Shown here in pieces: positions 1 to 8,914 of a stretch of DNA of 64,000 nucleotides. The stretch is from Acidocella aquatica (GTDB lineage Bacteria > Pseudomonadota > Alphaproteobacteria > Acetobacterales > Acetobacteraceae). The position numbers and the translations under genes were made by a program. The stretch lies in the NCBI RefSeq assembly GCF_030160635.1, contig NZ_BSOS01000065.1, forward strand, positions 1-64,000, in the 5' to 3' direction. The notes beneath the pieces were generated by a model. That model was given only the letters and a program-made list of their open reading frames with translations. It searched no databases and was not told the DNA's origin. Position 1 is the stretch's first letter, and every line of letters starts with the position of its first letter.

Positions 1-192
1 ATCTCCTCGCGTAAAATGCCGAGAAAATTCTACTTATCAATCCCCTTAATGGCAGGGGGGATTACCAGCGGTCCAAAAGGAGTGCTGGCTAAAGCCGCAA
101 TGAACGACCTCCCGAACACGCCGGGGGAAGTTATTACTTTTGTTCGAGAATGGCGTCCCCGGCGGGATTCGAACCCACGGCCCCAGGATTAG
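1..192 (+). CDS. Open 3' frame fragment running into tRNA-Arg, unidentified
   Basis: A frame is open from the first base of the window to a TAG at 190-192. It contains an ATG at 16 that would give 58 residues. The stretch before the tRNA is clearly lower in GC than the rest of the window. The last ~15 codons simply translate the antisense of the tRNA (the familiar RRDSNPRP string), so that part is not evidence for a protein. I recognise no family. It may be the end of a mobile-element gene abutting the tRNA, or a chance frame. Confidence 0.2.
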   Translation: MSSRKMPRKFYLSIPLMAGGITSGPKGVLAKAAMNDLPNTPGEVITFVREWRPRRDSNPRPQD

Positions 193-227
193 GAATCCTG
201 TGCTCTATCCTGCTGAGCTACGGAGAC
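151..227 (-). tRNA. tRNA-Arg (anticodon CCT)
   Basis: The minus strand folds into a full cloverleaf. The acceptor GTCTCCG pairs with CGGGGAC, the D arm contains AGCTCAGC, the anticodon loop is TTCCTAA (anticodon CCT), the T arm is GTGGG-TTCGAAT-CCCGC, and the 3' CCA is encoded at 151-153. tRNA-Arg(CCT) is a common integration site for islands, and the DNA on its 3' side (bases 1-150) is AT-rich compared with the rest. Confidence 0.95.
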
Positions 228-457
228 TTATCAAGGCGTTAACTGGCTTCTGAAGCTCAAAATCCAGTTTTGGTGTGTACATGATGTTCACGGGTGGTCT
301 GGTGATGGCAGGCAAGGCGGTAGCAATGCGGTCTCTTTACCCTACCACTGAGGGCGAATCAAAGGTGAAGGTTTTAGCCGGTTCTCTACCTCCAGGTTCC
401 CGCAGGAGAGCCTGCAATCTGCCGCGGGTGGCGCGCACGGGCTGGTTTTTTGCGCCA

Positions 458-988
458 TCAGTCGTCTTCGTTTTCGCTGGAGGTGAGGTCGACCATCATT
501 TCCTCGGCGAGCCGTTCGAGGATTTTCTGGACGTCCTCAGTGGTGACGCTCCCGGGGACGCGCAGGCGCGCGGCGGCGCGGAACATGGTCTCGCCGGTGA
601 AGGGGGCGCTTTCAATGCCGCTGCTGAACTCTTCAATATTGGCGCCGAGCTGGCCCAGGGCGTGGGTGACGTCGCGCACAATCCCCGGACGGTCCTGGCC
701 GAGGAGTTCCAGGTCGAGGGTTCTGTAGCTGATTTCCGGTGGCGCGCTCGTGGTGCGTTCCACGGTGATCCGCAGCCCGGCTTCCTCCAGGCTGTGCAGG
801 GCGGCGGTGAGGCCAGGGGCATTGGCGTCGGGCACGCTGATAAGCACGATTCCGGCGAATTCACCCGCTAGGCGCGCCAGCCGGCTCTCCAGCCAGCTTC
901 CCTCGGCATCGGCGATTTTCTCGGAGATGGCGCTCACGAGGCCGGGTTTGTCGTGGGAAACGAATGTCAGCACGAGCGAAGTTGTCAC
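458..988 (-). CDS. GcvR-like tandem ACT-domain protein
   Basis: This 176-aa protein has two ACT domains, roughly residues 5-80 and 92-165. Each starts with the typical strand plus D-(K/R)-P-G turn (HDKPGLV near residue 12, QDRPGIV near 98). The architecture matches the glycine cleavage system repressor GcvR, an amino-acid-sensing regulator that works by protein contact rather than by DNA binding. The start is GTG at 988, chosen for a strong AGGAGGT Shine-Dalgarno six bases upstream. No gcv gene is visible nearby, so glycine as the ligand is family inference only. The C-terminus is acidic (ENEDD). Confidence 0.75.
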   Translation of the reverse strand: MTTSLVLTFVSHDKPGLVSAISEKIADAEGSWLESRLARLAGEFAGIVLISVPDANAPGLTAALHSLEEAGLRITVERTTSAPPEISYRTLDLELLGQDRPGIVRDVTHALGQLGANIEEFSSGIESAPFTGETMFRAAARLRVPGSVTTEDVQKILERLAEEMMVDLTSSENEDD

Positions 989-1097
989 GGCGCACCTCCT
1001 GGTTGTTTTGCTTCACGATACCATGAATGGCGGCCGCGGTGAACTCACCCGCCGCGCTGGTTGCGCGCGTGTTAAAATTGGCATTATCATGAATGGC

Positions 1098-2129
1098 ATG
1101 AAAACAATTTTCAGCGCCGACCACCTGTTGCACCAGAGTCCGGGCGAGTTGATCTTTGGCGAATTTTTGCCGGCTTTTGAAAAACCGGAGCGCGCCGAGC
1201 TGGTATTGGGGCGGGTGAAAGAGGTCGGGCTGGGCGAGATACGCCCGCCAGAGAGCTTCCCCGTGAGCGCGATCACCCGCGTGCATGCGCCCGGGCTGGT
1301 GGCCCTGCTGCAGAGCGCGCAGGCGGAGTGGGAGGGGTTGGGCCGCACTGGGGCGGCATATCCTTATACCTGGATGTCGCGCGGCATGCGCGAGGATCGT
1401 GTGCCCGCCGGGCTGGATGGGCGACTCGCGTATTACAGTTTTGACTGTGGCACGCCGATTACCAAAACCAGCTGGCAGGCGATCAAATCCTCCGTTGATG
1501 TCGCGTTGAGCGGGGTGGCGTTGCTCAATTCGGGTGAGCGCGGGGCATTCTCGCTCTGCCGCCCGCCCGGGCACCACGCCGGGGCTGACCATTACGGCGG
1601 ATATTGCTTCCTGAACAACGCCGCCATCGCCGCGCAAAAACTGCTGGACGATGGGGCGAAGCGGGTGGCGATCCTGGATGTGGATTACCACCACGGCAAC
1701 GGTACCCAGCAGATTTTCTACCGGCGTGACGATGTGCTGCTGGTCTCCCTGCATGGGCACCCGGACCAGGAATATCCATATCTGCTGGGCTGGGAGGATG
1801 AAATTGGCGCGGGCGCGGGGGAGGGGTTCAACCTGAACTTTCCGTTGCGCTGGGGCACGGCCTGGCCTGAATGGTCAGCCGCGCTGGAAGCCGGGTTGAA
1901 GCGCATCACCGCCTATGGCGCGGATGCTGTTGTCGTTTCGTTAGGGGTGGACACCTATAAGGACGACCCGATTTCCCACTTCCTGCTTGAACATGAGCAT
2001 TTCACGCAAATGGGCGCCCGCATCGCCAGCCTGCGCAAGCCGGTGCTCTTTGTGATGGAAGGCGGCTACGCCGTCGCGGAAATCGGCATCAACGCGGTGA
2101 ACGTGCTCACAGGTTTTGAGGGAGCCTGA
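1098..2129 (+). CDS. Histone deacetylase family (acetylpolyamine amidohydrolase-like)
   Basis: The 343-aa product belongs to the arginase/deacetylase fold family, zinc hydrolases that remove acetyl groups from lysine or polyamines. RPPGHH at 155-160 supplies the catalytic His pair. DVDYHHGNG at 194-202 supplies zinc ligands D196 and H198. A later GVDTYKDDP gives the third aspartate. The frame stays open far upstream, but that part is antisense to the GcvR-like gene. MKTIFSADH at 1098 is the usual family N-terminus, with a possible ATG three codons earlier at 1089. No clear Shine-Dalgarno was found. The substrate cannot be told from sequence. Confidence 0.85.
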   Translation: MKTIFSADHLLHQSPGELIFGEFLPAFEKPERAELVLGRVKEVGLGEIRPPESFPVSAITRVHAPGLVALLQSAQAEWEGLGRTGAAYPYTWMSRGMREDRVPAGLDGRLAYYSFDCGTPITKTSWQAIKSSVDVALSGVALLNSGERGAFSLCRPPGHHAGADHYGGYCFLNNAAIAAQKLLDDGAKRVAILDVDYHHGNGTQQIFYRRDDVLLVSLHGHPDQEYPYLLGWEDEIGAGAGEGFNLNFPLRWGTAWPEWSAALEAGLKRITAYGADAVVVSLGVDTYKDDPISHFLLEHEHFTQMGARIASLRKPVLFVMEGGYAVAEIGINAVNVLTGFEGA

Positions 2130-2157
2130 GGTTCACCGCGCTTTCGCCTATTGAATT

Positions 2158-2260
2158 AGAGCCTGATCGCTTTAGGTGTGATCAGGCTCTAGCCGTTTTT
2201 CTCAGGGCGATTCACGCTTTCGGCTCGCTCGGTTGAGCGAACCTCAAACGATCGCGCTTT
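2158..2260 (-). repeat. Dispersed 104-bp palindromic element, copy A
   Basis: This is one of seven related copies. In reference orientation each begins AGAGCGCGATCG, has a middle dyad (TTCGCTC...GAGCGAGCC), and ends in a perfect hairpin AGAGCCTGATCGC / GCGATCAGGCTCT flanked by CTAG. The ends form an imperfect inverted repeat (TAGAGC-NN-GATCG). This copy is inverted, so reading the plus strand gives the hairpin first and then TTTTT at 2196-2200. That is the layout of a rho-independent terminator for the deacetylase gene. Its other end supplies the TAA stop (2259-2261) of the convergent repeat-protein gene. I do not know a named family for it. Confidence 0.88.
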
Positions 2261-4607
2261 AATGGGTAAATAGATTGCCGTTCTGGGTCACGCTCGTCAG
2301 CCCGGAGAAGATGAGCTGCGTGCCGTCATTGAGGGTGACGTTGAGCGAACCGCCAACCGTGGTTTCGCTCTGCACGCTCAGATTACTGGCCAGTTTCAGG
2401 CTGCCCTTGAATGTCTGCAGAACATCAACGCCGCCGCCGCCGGTGATGGAGATAAGGTCGGTTCCAACCGCCGCGGTGAAGAAGGTCTCATTTCCGGCGG
2501 CTGAAACAAGGGTGTTGTTGCCACCGCTGCCGCCGATGAGAACGTCATTGGTGCCGCCCGCGGCAAACAGATCGCCGCCGCCGCTCCCGCCATTCAGGCT
2601 GTTATTCCCGCCAAACCCGCCATACACGATGTTAGCGGTGCTGGCGCCGCCCGACATGGTTATGGCGGCATTGCTGGCACCACCGAGGATGGTGCTGGAG
2701 GTGCCGCTGGTGCCGATGAAGGTTAGTTTTTCGATGGCGTTGCCGGAGTTGCCGCCGATATGCACCCCGGGAATATCGGTCAGCGTTACTGATGTGCTGG
2801 CGTTGGCGATGATGGTGTCCGCGGCAAGATTGGTTTCCTGCAGGGCGATAAGGTTGTTGGCGCCGTTATTGATGATGGTGTTGCCGCCATAGACCTGGTC
2901 GCCGGCGGTCACGGTGTCGTTGGCGCCGGAGAGGGTGACGGCATTGCCGCCGAACAGGGTGATCTGCGCCGTGCCCTGGGTTTGCAGCAAGCTGTCCAGG
3001 CCGCCCAGAGAATACAGGCCGCTCTGCACGGTGAATGCGTTTTGCGTAAGCTGGTTGGGGGTAAAATTGGTCTCATAGGTGTAGGGGCTGCTGTCGGAGA
3101 CTGTGTCCGATCCGCTCAGGTTGACCTGGTTGCCCGTGCCCATGAGCTGAAGGCTGATGTTCGATCCGGTGATGATGTTGTTGTTGGCCTGAACAACCAT
3201 CTGCGCGCCATTGGTGCCGTTGATGGTGTTATTATCGCTCATCGCGACGAAGCTGTTGTTGCCGGAAACATTGATGGCGCCGCCCTGCGTGTTCACGCCG
3301 CTGCCGGCCTCGAGGATAAAGAGGTTGCCGCTGCCGCTTTCGTTCAACGTATCCTGGTTGGCGGCATAAATAATTCCGGTATTGCCGTTGCCCGTCACGT
3401 TGAGCGTGTTCTTCGCGTTCACGAACTTGCCGGTCATGCCGTTATAGAGGTCATCGGAGCCAAAGTTGATGACCGACCCGCTGATGCTGTCCTGCGAAAT
3501 ATTCGAACGGTCGGTCACCTGCACGGTATCATTGCCGGTGATGTTCACGAGGCTCGCGGCGGAAATGGAGAAATGATTGCCGCCGATTGAGTCGTTTATG
3601 GTCTCGCCGGCATTGGCCGTGACGCTGGCATTGGTGCCCATGACATTGATGGTCATGGGGGAGGGAGGGTTGATGATATCGATGATGGACGAGCCATCGT
3701 TATAGACCGTGCCAACCGATGAGTTCCCCGAAAGCACAACGACCGCCGCCGGTGCCGAGGGGCTCACCGTTAGCCCGGCACTGGTGACGGCGGAAACGGT
3801 ATCGCCCGCACCCGAGGCGCTGACGGTTTCGCTGGTTCCCTGCGTGACCACGGATGACTGGCTGCCGCTGATGGAAATGGAATTATTGTAGCTCTGCGTG
3901 GAAACCGTGGTTTGCCCGCCGGAGGCGACGACGGTGTTGTTGTTGGTAAGGGAGGTAACGCTGGCGCCCGAACCGGTAATTGAGATCACGGCTCCCGGCG
4001 TTGTGTCGGTTCCCGCCGTTCCATTGCCATTGAGAAGATTATAGGGGATCGTTTGTCCCGGAATCGCTTCATTGACGAAGACGTTATTCTTGCCCGTATC
4101 GGTGATGCTTTTGGCAAGTACGGAGGTCACCGTGTCGTTATTGCCGTTGACCACGACATTGACGGCGCCAACGATAATATTCTCGTTGCTACCGTTGATC
4201 GTCATATTGCCGCCCAGATACAGGCTGTTGATCGTATTATAGGAGCCGTTGACGATCACATTCGCCGACTCAATTTTCTGGTTTGAAGCGATGGTGTTGT
4301 GGCTGCCGTTGATGGTGACCCCGCCGCCCTGAAACCCATAGTCCGCGACGATGTTGTAGTTGCCGCCTAGATAAAGACTGTCATAGCTCGAGGCGCCAAA
4401 TGAAGGGATGCCCGCGGTGATGGTGCTGTTGGAGCCCGTGACGCTGATGAGCCCGTTGCTCCCGCTCAGTTTGATGCCGACATCCGAGGCGCTGCTCAGG
4501 ACCGTATCGCCATCACCAGTGATCCCGACAGTGCCCGATTGCACGCTAATCGTTTTATAGCTGCCCGTGTAATAGGCCGACCCAGAAATAGTCACGATTG
4601 CGGTCAT
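2259..4607 (-). CDS. Large secreted beta-strand-repeat protein
   Basis: The 782-aa product is almost wholly built of short Asn/Gly/Ser/Thr/Val repeats (variants of NGSxNTI, SGSGDTV, NNTI), as in parallel beta-helix or RTX-like surface proteins. The C-terminal ~150 residues hold glycine-rich units such as GGSGGGDLFAAGG and GGSGGNNTL, reminiscent of RTX calcium-binding nonapeptides. The end (NGNLFTH) could be a type I secretion signal. There is no Sec signal peptide and no catalytic domain. The start is ATG 4607, chosen for a GGAG Shine-Dalgarno; a TTG at 4628 would add seven residues. No secretion genes lie beside it. Adhesin or matrix protein is a guess. Confidence 0.7.
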   Translation of the reverse strand: MTAIVTISGSAYYTGSYKTISVQSGTVGITGDGDTVLSSASDVGIKLSGSNGLISVTGSNSTITAGIPSFGASSYDSLYLGGNYNIVADYGFQGGGVTINGSHNTIASNQKIESANVIVNGSYNTINSLYLGGNMTINGSNENIIVGAVNVVVNGNNDTVTSVLAKSITDTGKNNVFVNEAIPGQTIPYNLLNGNGTAGTDTTPGAVISITGSGASVTSLTNNNTVVASGGQTTVSTQSYNNSISISGSQSSVVTQGTSETVSASGAGDTVSAVTSAGLTVSPSAPAAVVVLSGNSSVGTVYNDGSSIIDIINPPSPMTINVMGTNASVTANAGETINDSIGGNHFSISAASLVNITGNDTVQVTDRSNISQDSISGSVINFGSDDLYNGMTGKFVNAKNTLNVTGNGNTGIIYAANQDTLNESGSGNLFILEAGSGVNTQGGAINVSGNNSFVAMSDNNTINGTNGAQMVVQANNNIITGSNISLQLMGTGNQVNLSGSDTVSDSSPYTYETNFTPNQLTQNAFTVQSGLYSLGGLDSLLQTQGTAQITLFGGNAVTLSGANDTVTAGDQVYGGNTIINNGANNLIALQETNLAADTIIANASTSVTLTDIPGVHIGGNSGNAIEKLTFIGTSGTSSTILGGASNAAITMSGGASTANIVYGGFGGNNSLNGGSGGGDLFAAGGTNDVLIGGSGGNNTLVSAAGNETFFTAAVGTDLISITGGGGVDVLQTFKGSLKLASNLSVQSETTVGGSLNVTLNDGTQLIFSGLTSVTQNGNLFTH

Positions 4608-4662
4608 AACGGCTCCGTTCTTGGTCAAAGGCGATTGTTATTCAAGGTTGCATTGCAGCGTA

Positions 4663-4676
4663 AAATTACGTAATTT
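4663..4676. promoter_or_regulatory. 14-bp perfect palindrome in AT-rich divergent gap
   Basis: AAATTACGTAATTT is a perfect dyad 56 bases upstream of the repeat-protein start. It lies in the 280-base divergent gap shared with the iron alcohol dehydrogenase. The gap is strongly AT-rich for this genome and also holds an 8-bp stem-loop (TTTTGGGC/GCCCAAAA, 4763-4784). The position fits an operator, but no regulator is encoded next to it. Confidence 0.35.
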
Positions 4677-4887
4677 CTACCCAGAGTATATAAACACACA
4701 AGCAATATCACAGACAATTGAATTGAATAAGATGAATGAAAATTTAATAATTAAAGTTTAATTTTTGGGCTGTTCGGCCCAAAATGGGCTTGCAACAGCG
4801 GTCCGGGCTTGGGTTTTTCCATTTTTCCCATTGTGCGTTCACATTTTTTCGGTTGTTTAGGCGCAGAAACAGCACTCAGGCACCTCA

Positions 4888-6054
4888 ATGACGCCCATAT
4901 CCTTTCACGCGCCGCGGATTCTTGAAATTGGCGGCGGCGGCGTGGCCAAGGTTCCGGTGGTGCTGGCCCGGCTCGGTTTGGGGCGCCCGCTTATCGTCAC
5001 CGATCCATTCATGGTTGCCTCGGGCCTGCTGGAGCGCCTGACGCAGCCGTTGCGCGCGGCGGGGCTGGTGGTCGATGTGTTTTCCGAGACGGTGCCTGAG
5101 CCGACGGATATGATCGTGGAGGCGGGGGTCGCGCGGATTCGGCCGGAGCATGACTGCCTGCTGGCCTTTGGCGGGGGCTCGCCGATAGACACCGCCAAGG
5201 CCATGAGCATTTTGGCCAGCAGGGGCGGAAAAATGCGCGACTACAAGGCCCCGGCCCTGGCCGATTCGGGGAAACTCCCGCTTATCGCCATTCCGACCAC
5301 GGCGGGCACAGGCTCCGAGGTGACGCGCTTCACCGTGATTAGCGATGTTGAGCGCGATGAAAAAATGCTCATCGCCGGTTTGGGCGCGCTGCCGCTGGCG
5401 GCGATTGTTGACTACGAACTCACCTTTTCAATGCCCCCGCGTATCACCGCCGACACCGGGCTGGACAGTTTAACCCACGCTCTGGAGGCCTATGTTTCGC
5501 GCCGGGCCAATCCGCTCTCCGATGCGCTGGCCGAATCCGCCATGCGCCTGATCGGCGGCAATCTGCGTGCGGCGTTCCACGAGCCGCGCAATGCACAGGC
5601 CCGGGCCGCGATGATGCTGGGCGCGACACAGGCGGGGCTGGCGTTCTCCAACGCATCGGTTGCGCTGGTGCATGGCATGTCGCGCCCCATCGGCGCGCAT
5701 TTTCATGTGCCGCATGGGCTCTCCAACGCCATGCTGCTCCCGGCGGTTACGCGCTTTTCGCTGTCCGCGGCGCTGCCGCGTTATGCCCAGGCATCCCGGC
5801 TGGCGGGGTTTGCCGGGGCGGGGGATGATGATGCATCCGCGGGCGCAAAGCTGTTGGCGGGGCTGGAGGCGCTGAATACCGAGCTTGATGTGCCCACGCC
5901 GGTGCAATTTGGTATCCCCGCCGCCGCCTGGCACGCCAGGACGCATTTGATGGCCGAGCAGGCGCTGGCCTCGGGCAGCCCGCAGAACAACCCGAAAATT
6001 CCCGATGTGGCTGAGATGGTTGCCCTTTACAGCGGATTGGTCCCGCAAGGATAA
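4888..6054 (+). CDS. Iron-containing (group III) alcohol dehydrogenase
   Basis: The 388-aa protein has the family's typical length and layout. The N-terminal NAD(P)-binding part carries GGGSPID (95-101) and PTTAGTGSE (136-144). The C-terminal helical metal-binding part carries D193, H197, H262 and H276, the four expected iron ligands. It interconverts an alcohol and an aldehyde or ketone in the cytosol. The start is ATG 4888 after a modest CAGG. It is followed 36 bases later by an HpnG-like gene but shows no pathway context that fixes the substrate. An oxidoreductase of the maleylacetate reductase or 1,3-propanediol dehydrogenase type cannot be excluded. Confidence 0.88.
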   Translation: MTPISFHAPRILEIGGGGVAKVPVVLARLGLGRPLIVTDPFMVASGLLERLTQPLRAAGLVVDVFSETVPEPTDMIVEAGVARIRPEHDCLLAFGGGSPIDTAKAMSILASRGGKMRDYKAPALADSGKLPLIAIPTTAGTGSEVTRFTVISDVERDEKMLIAGLGALPLAAIVDYELTFSMPPRITADTGLDSLTHALEAYVSRRANPLSDALAESAMRLIGGNLRAAFHEPRNAQARAAMMLGATQAGLAFSNASVALVHGMSRPIGAHFHVPHGLSNAMLLPAVTRFSLSAALPRYAQASRLAGFAGAGDDDASAGAKLLAGLEALNTELDVPTPVQFGIPAAAWHARTHLMAEQALASGSPQNNPKIPDVAEMVALYSGLVPQG

Positions 6055-6089
6055 TTTCCGCCCCGGGTTCGTTGTGATAAACGCATGAT

Positions 6090-6728
6090 ATGAAACATAG
6101 CAAAATTGGGTTTGTGACCGGCCTGGCCGCCGAGGCGGGGTTATTGCGCCAGACAGGTTTTTCAGTCGCGGTGGGCGGCGGCACCCCCGAGGGTGCCTTG
6201 CGCGCGGCGGAGGAGCTGGTGGCTGGCGGGGCGCAGGCGCTGGTGAGCTTCGGCTTGGCCGGCGGGTTGCGGCCTGGCCTGTTGCCCGGAACAGTGCTGG
6301 TGCCCTCCGCCGTATTTGAGAGCGCGCAGACCTATACATGCGACACATGGTTGATGGAGCTGCTGGGCGGCTCGACCGGCCGGCCGATGCTGGCGGGGCA
6401 CCGGATCGCGGCTTCGGCCGGGGACAAGGCGCTGCTTTACCGCCGCGGCCGGGCCGATGCCATCGACCTTGAATCCGGTGCCGTTGCCCGTGCCGCCACG
6501 GCGCGGGGCATGCCCTTCGCGGTGTTGCGCGCGGTGGCGGACCCGGCGGAGCGCAATCTGCCCCGAGCCGCGCTGGCGGGGTTAAGGGATAACGGCGGGA
6601 TCGACCTGGCGCGCGTTCTGCTTTCCGTGCTGCGCCATCCTGGGCAAATTCCTGAACTGCTTGAAGTGGGCAGAGACGCGGCGCGCGCGCGGCGCGCGCT
6701 CGTTGCGCGGGTAAGGCGGATCAAATAG
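6090..6728 (+). CDS. hpnG: Nucleoside phosphorylase family, HpnG-like
   Basis: The 212-aa protein resembles the purine nucleosidase/phosphorylase fold. It has a Gly-rich N-terminal strand (GFVTGLAAEA), a central SFGLAGGL, and DLESGAVARAA near residue 128, equivalent to the active-site E-S-A region of MTA/SAH nucleosidases. The overall pattern is closest to HpnG, which removes adenine from adenosylhopane during hopanoid synthesis. No other hpn gene is in the window, so this assignment rests on the protein alone. A general nucleosidase is the alternative. Start ATG 6090. Confidence 0.6.
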   Translation: MKHSKIGFVTGLAAEAGLLRQTGFSVAVGGGTPEGALRAAEELVAGGAQALVSFGLAGGLRPGLLPGTVLVPSAVFESAQTYTCDTWLMELLGGSTGRPMLAGHRIAASAGDKALLYRRGRADAIDLESGAVARAATARGMPFAVLRAVADPAERNLPRAALAGLRDNGGIDLARVLLSVLRHPGQIPELLEVGRDAARARRALVARVRRIK

Positions 6729-6847
6729 AGGTGCTGGTTGCAATGTTTTACAATGCCGCCGGTTCGCCGCCCTAAACCTGCCTTAAATAGTGAGTATATT
6801 TGCTCTATAGCCGATGCTTACGGTCGAATATATTTAAGGAGTAACCA

Positions 6848-7042
6848 ATGTCTTTCCGAACCATGAAATTTTCGTCACGCACCCTGGTCAAGGTTGCCGC
6901 CGTGGTTCTCGCGAGCGTTTCCCTGGCTGGTTGCGTGTATTATCCGGGCGGCTACGGCTATGGCCCAGGCTATGCGGTGGCGCCGCCGGTTGGCGTGGTT
7001 GTCGGCGGCGGTTGGGGCTGGCACGGCGGAGATGACGATTAA
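6848..7042 (+). CDS. Small Gly/Tyr-rich lipoprotein
   Basis: This 64-aa protein starts 8 bases after AAGGAG, an excellent ribosome site. It has a basic N-terminus, a hydrophobic stretch (VVLASVSLAGC) and a lipobox LAGC, so Cys28 should be lipidated after signal peptidase II cleavage. The mature part is only ~37 residues: YYPGGYGYGPGY, a Pro/Val segment, GGGWGWHGG and an acidic DDD tail. I recognise no family. Small lipoproteins of this kind are often envelope-stress components, which is not shown here. Confidence 0.7.
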   Translation: MSFRTMKFSSRTLVKVAAVVLASVSLAGCVYYPGGYGYGPGYAVAPPVGVVVGGGWGWHGGDDD

Positions 7043-7044
7043 GG

Positions 7045-8034
7045 CTAACACCCAAGAAATCGCCGCGCGTTCTCCGTGCGCAGCAGGGTGAGTGTTTCTG
7101 GCGGCAGGCAAGCTGCCGCCAGAGCGCCAAGCGGATCGGCCTCCTGGATCTCAAAGGGGTAGTCCGTGCCGATCATCAATTGTGTCGCGCCGAATATATC
7201 CACGAGGTGGCGCAGGGTTGGCCCGTCATAGACCAGCGTATCATAATACAACCGCCGCGCGATTTTTACCGGTGATTCAGACATCAGCGTTTGTAACGGT
7301 TTGAGCGCCTGCCACCCGTGTTGCAGACGCGGCAGCACCGAGGCGAACGCGCCGCCGCCATGGCTGAAGGCGATTTTCAATCCGGGGAAGCGTGAGAGCA
7401 TGCCGCCGGTCATCAGGCCGGAAATCGCCAGCGCCGTCTCGGTGGGGAAGGCCGCCACAGCACCCAGCACCGGCGGGCCGATCAGCCGGTCTAGCCCCGA
7501 AGGCTGAAACGCGTGCACGAAAACGGCCGCGCCGAGGTTTTCCGCCGCGGCGAAAAATGGCGTGAAACGCGCATCGCCAATCGGCACACCGGCAATGTTG
7601 GTGCCGATTTCCACGCCACGGAACCGGCCGTCGCGCATCAAATCCCGCAAAGCGGTTGCGGCCAGGGCGGGGTCCTGCAGGGGCACCATGCCAAGGCCGG
7701 TGAAGCGCGCTGGGGCAACCTCCACCATGGCGCCGATGGTGTTGTTCACCACCGCCGCCATCGCCCGCGCATCATCGGCGCTGAACTTATACGAGAGCAG
7801 CTCCGGCATTGGCGAGAGCGCCTGCCGCTGGATGCCATGGCGGTCCATATCCGCCAGTCTTTCTGCCGCGATGGACGTGCAGGTTGGCACGGTGCGAAAG
7901 ATGCCGCCGCCGATCATCACATGCCGGTGCCCGCAGCCGGCCGGACAAATGGAAGGCCACGCCGCCTCGCCGGAATGCCCCGCATAGGCGGGGAACCCGG
8001 CGGGGACGATATGCGTGTGAATATCGGTGGCCAT
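7045..8034 (-). CDS. ACMSD-like amidohydrolase (decarboxylase) of the aromatic operon
   Basis: The 329-aa protein belongs to amidohydrolase family 2. It begins with a metal-binding DIHTH (H6, H8), has AFSHGGG near residue 225 and a late GTDYPF with the metal-binding aspartate. Relatives include aminocarboxymuconate-semialdehyde decarboxylase and other non-oxidative decarboxylases acting on ring-cleavage products. It is the last gene of the minus-strand aromatic operon, three bases after the hydrolase. I infer that it decarboxylates a carboxylated meta-cleavage product before or after hydrolysis. A hydrolase role is the alternative. Confidence 0.72.
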   Translation of the reverse strand: MATDIHTHIVPAGFPAYAGHSGEAAWPSICPAGCGHRHVMIGGGIFRTVPTCTSIAAERLADMDRHGIQRQALSPMPELLSYKFSADDARAMAAVVNNTIGAMVEVAPARFTGLGMVPLQDPALAATALRDLMRDGRFRGVEIGTNIAGVPIGDARFTPFFAAAENLGAAVFVHAFQPSGLDRLIGPPVLGAVAAFPTETALAISGLMTGGMLSRFPGLKIAFSHGGGAFASVLPRLQHGWQALKPLQTLMSESPVKIARRLYYDTLVYDGPTLRHLVDIFGATQLMIGTDYPFEIQEADPLGALAAACLPPETLTLLRTENARRFLGC

Positions 8035-8037
8035 GCT

Positions 8038-8862
8038 TCAGCCCGTGAAGAAGTCGCGTGTCAGACGGGTGAAGTCAGCGCTCTTTTCAATCTGCGTCCA
8101 GTGGCCGCATTGGCCGAACACATGCAGCTGCGCCTTGGGAATAAGGTTAAGGAGTCGCAACGAAGATTCCAGCGGCACCACGCGGTCCTCGCGGCCGTGG
8201 ATGAGCAGAACTTCCTTGTCCAGCGTGCGCAATTCGTCTTCGTCGCTGGCCAGCGCGTCCAGCCAGCGCTGGAAGGGGTGCGGAAACATGGTGCGGAAGG
8301 ATTCCTGAAATCCCGGGCGGATGCTGGCCTCATAGCGAAGCTGCGCCAGCTCGTCAGTGACGATGGAGCGGTCATAGGCGAAAATATCCAGCAGGTTGCG
8401 CATGGCCTCGAATGATGGCTCATAGCCCCAAACCGCGGCGAGGCCTGGTGTCACCTCCCACTTCACCCCGGCCGCCCCCATCAGGATGATCTTGCCGACC
8501 CGCTCTGGATATTGCAACGCGAATGCCAAGGAAATACCGCCGCCGAACGAATTGCCGACCAGGTCCGCGCGTTCGATCCCGAGCGTATCCATCAGGTCTT
8601 TCACCTGCCGCACCCAGGTCTCCTTGGTGTAGGAAATGTTTTCCGGGCGGTCAGTGTAACCAAAACCCACCATGTCGGGCGCGACCACGCGGAAATCGCG
8701 CGCGAGCTGCGGGATGATCAGGCGCCAGTTGGCCCAGGCGGTAACGCCCGGCCCCGAGCCGTGGATGAAAATGACGGGCTTGCCCTCACCCTGGATGTGA
8801 ACATTGGTGTTGTAGCCGCCGGTTTTGATGCTGTTTGCGATTTCCGGTGTGGTTGCGGTCAT
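8038..8862 (-). CDS. Meta-cleavage product alpha/beta hydrolase
   Basis: The 274-aa alpha/beta hydrolase has HGSGPGVTAWANW at 34-46 (oxyanion hole), nucleophile S105 in GNSFGG, an Asp in HGREDRVVP, and His in CGHWTQIE. This set is typical of the DmpD/XylF/BphD/CmtE group, which splits 2-hydroxy-6-oxo-dienoates into hydroxypentadienoate and a small acid. The start was set at ATG 8862 because MTATTPEIANS matches the family N-terminus. An ATG at 8910 would add 16 residues. It sits between the extradiol dioxygenase and the decarboxylase. Confidence 0.85.
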   Translation of the reverse strand: MTATTPEIANSIKTGGYNTNVHIQGEGKPVIFIHGSGPGVTAWANWRLIIPQLARDFRVVAPDMVGFGYTDRPENISYTKETWVRQVKDLMDTLGIERADLVGNSFGGGISLAFALQYPERVGKIILMGAAGVKWEVTPGLAAVWGYEPSFEAMRNLLDIFAYDRSIVTDELAQLRYEASIRPGFQESFRTMFPHPFQRWLDALASDEDELRTLDKEVLLIHGREDRVVPLESSLRLLNLIPKAQLHVFGQCGHWTQIEKSADFTRLTRDFFTG

Positions 8863-8914
8863 GTTTTTATAATCCCCAGTTGTTCGGATAAAAGCGCGTG
8901 GCCGCGCCATGATG

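Noticed and set aside
750-1097. N-terminal extension of the deacetylase frame (116 residues)
   Set aside because: It is antisense to the GcvR-like gene, which has a strong ribosome site, and the family N-terminus starts at 1098.
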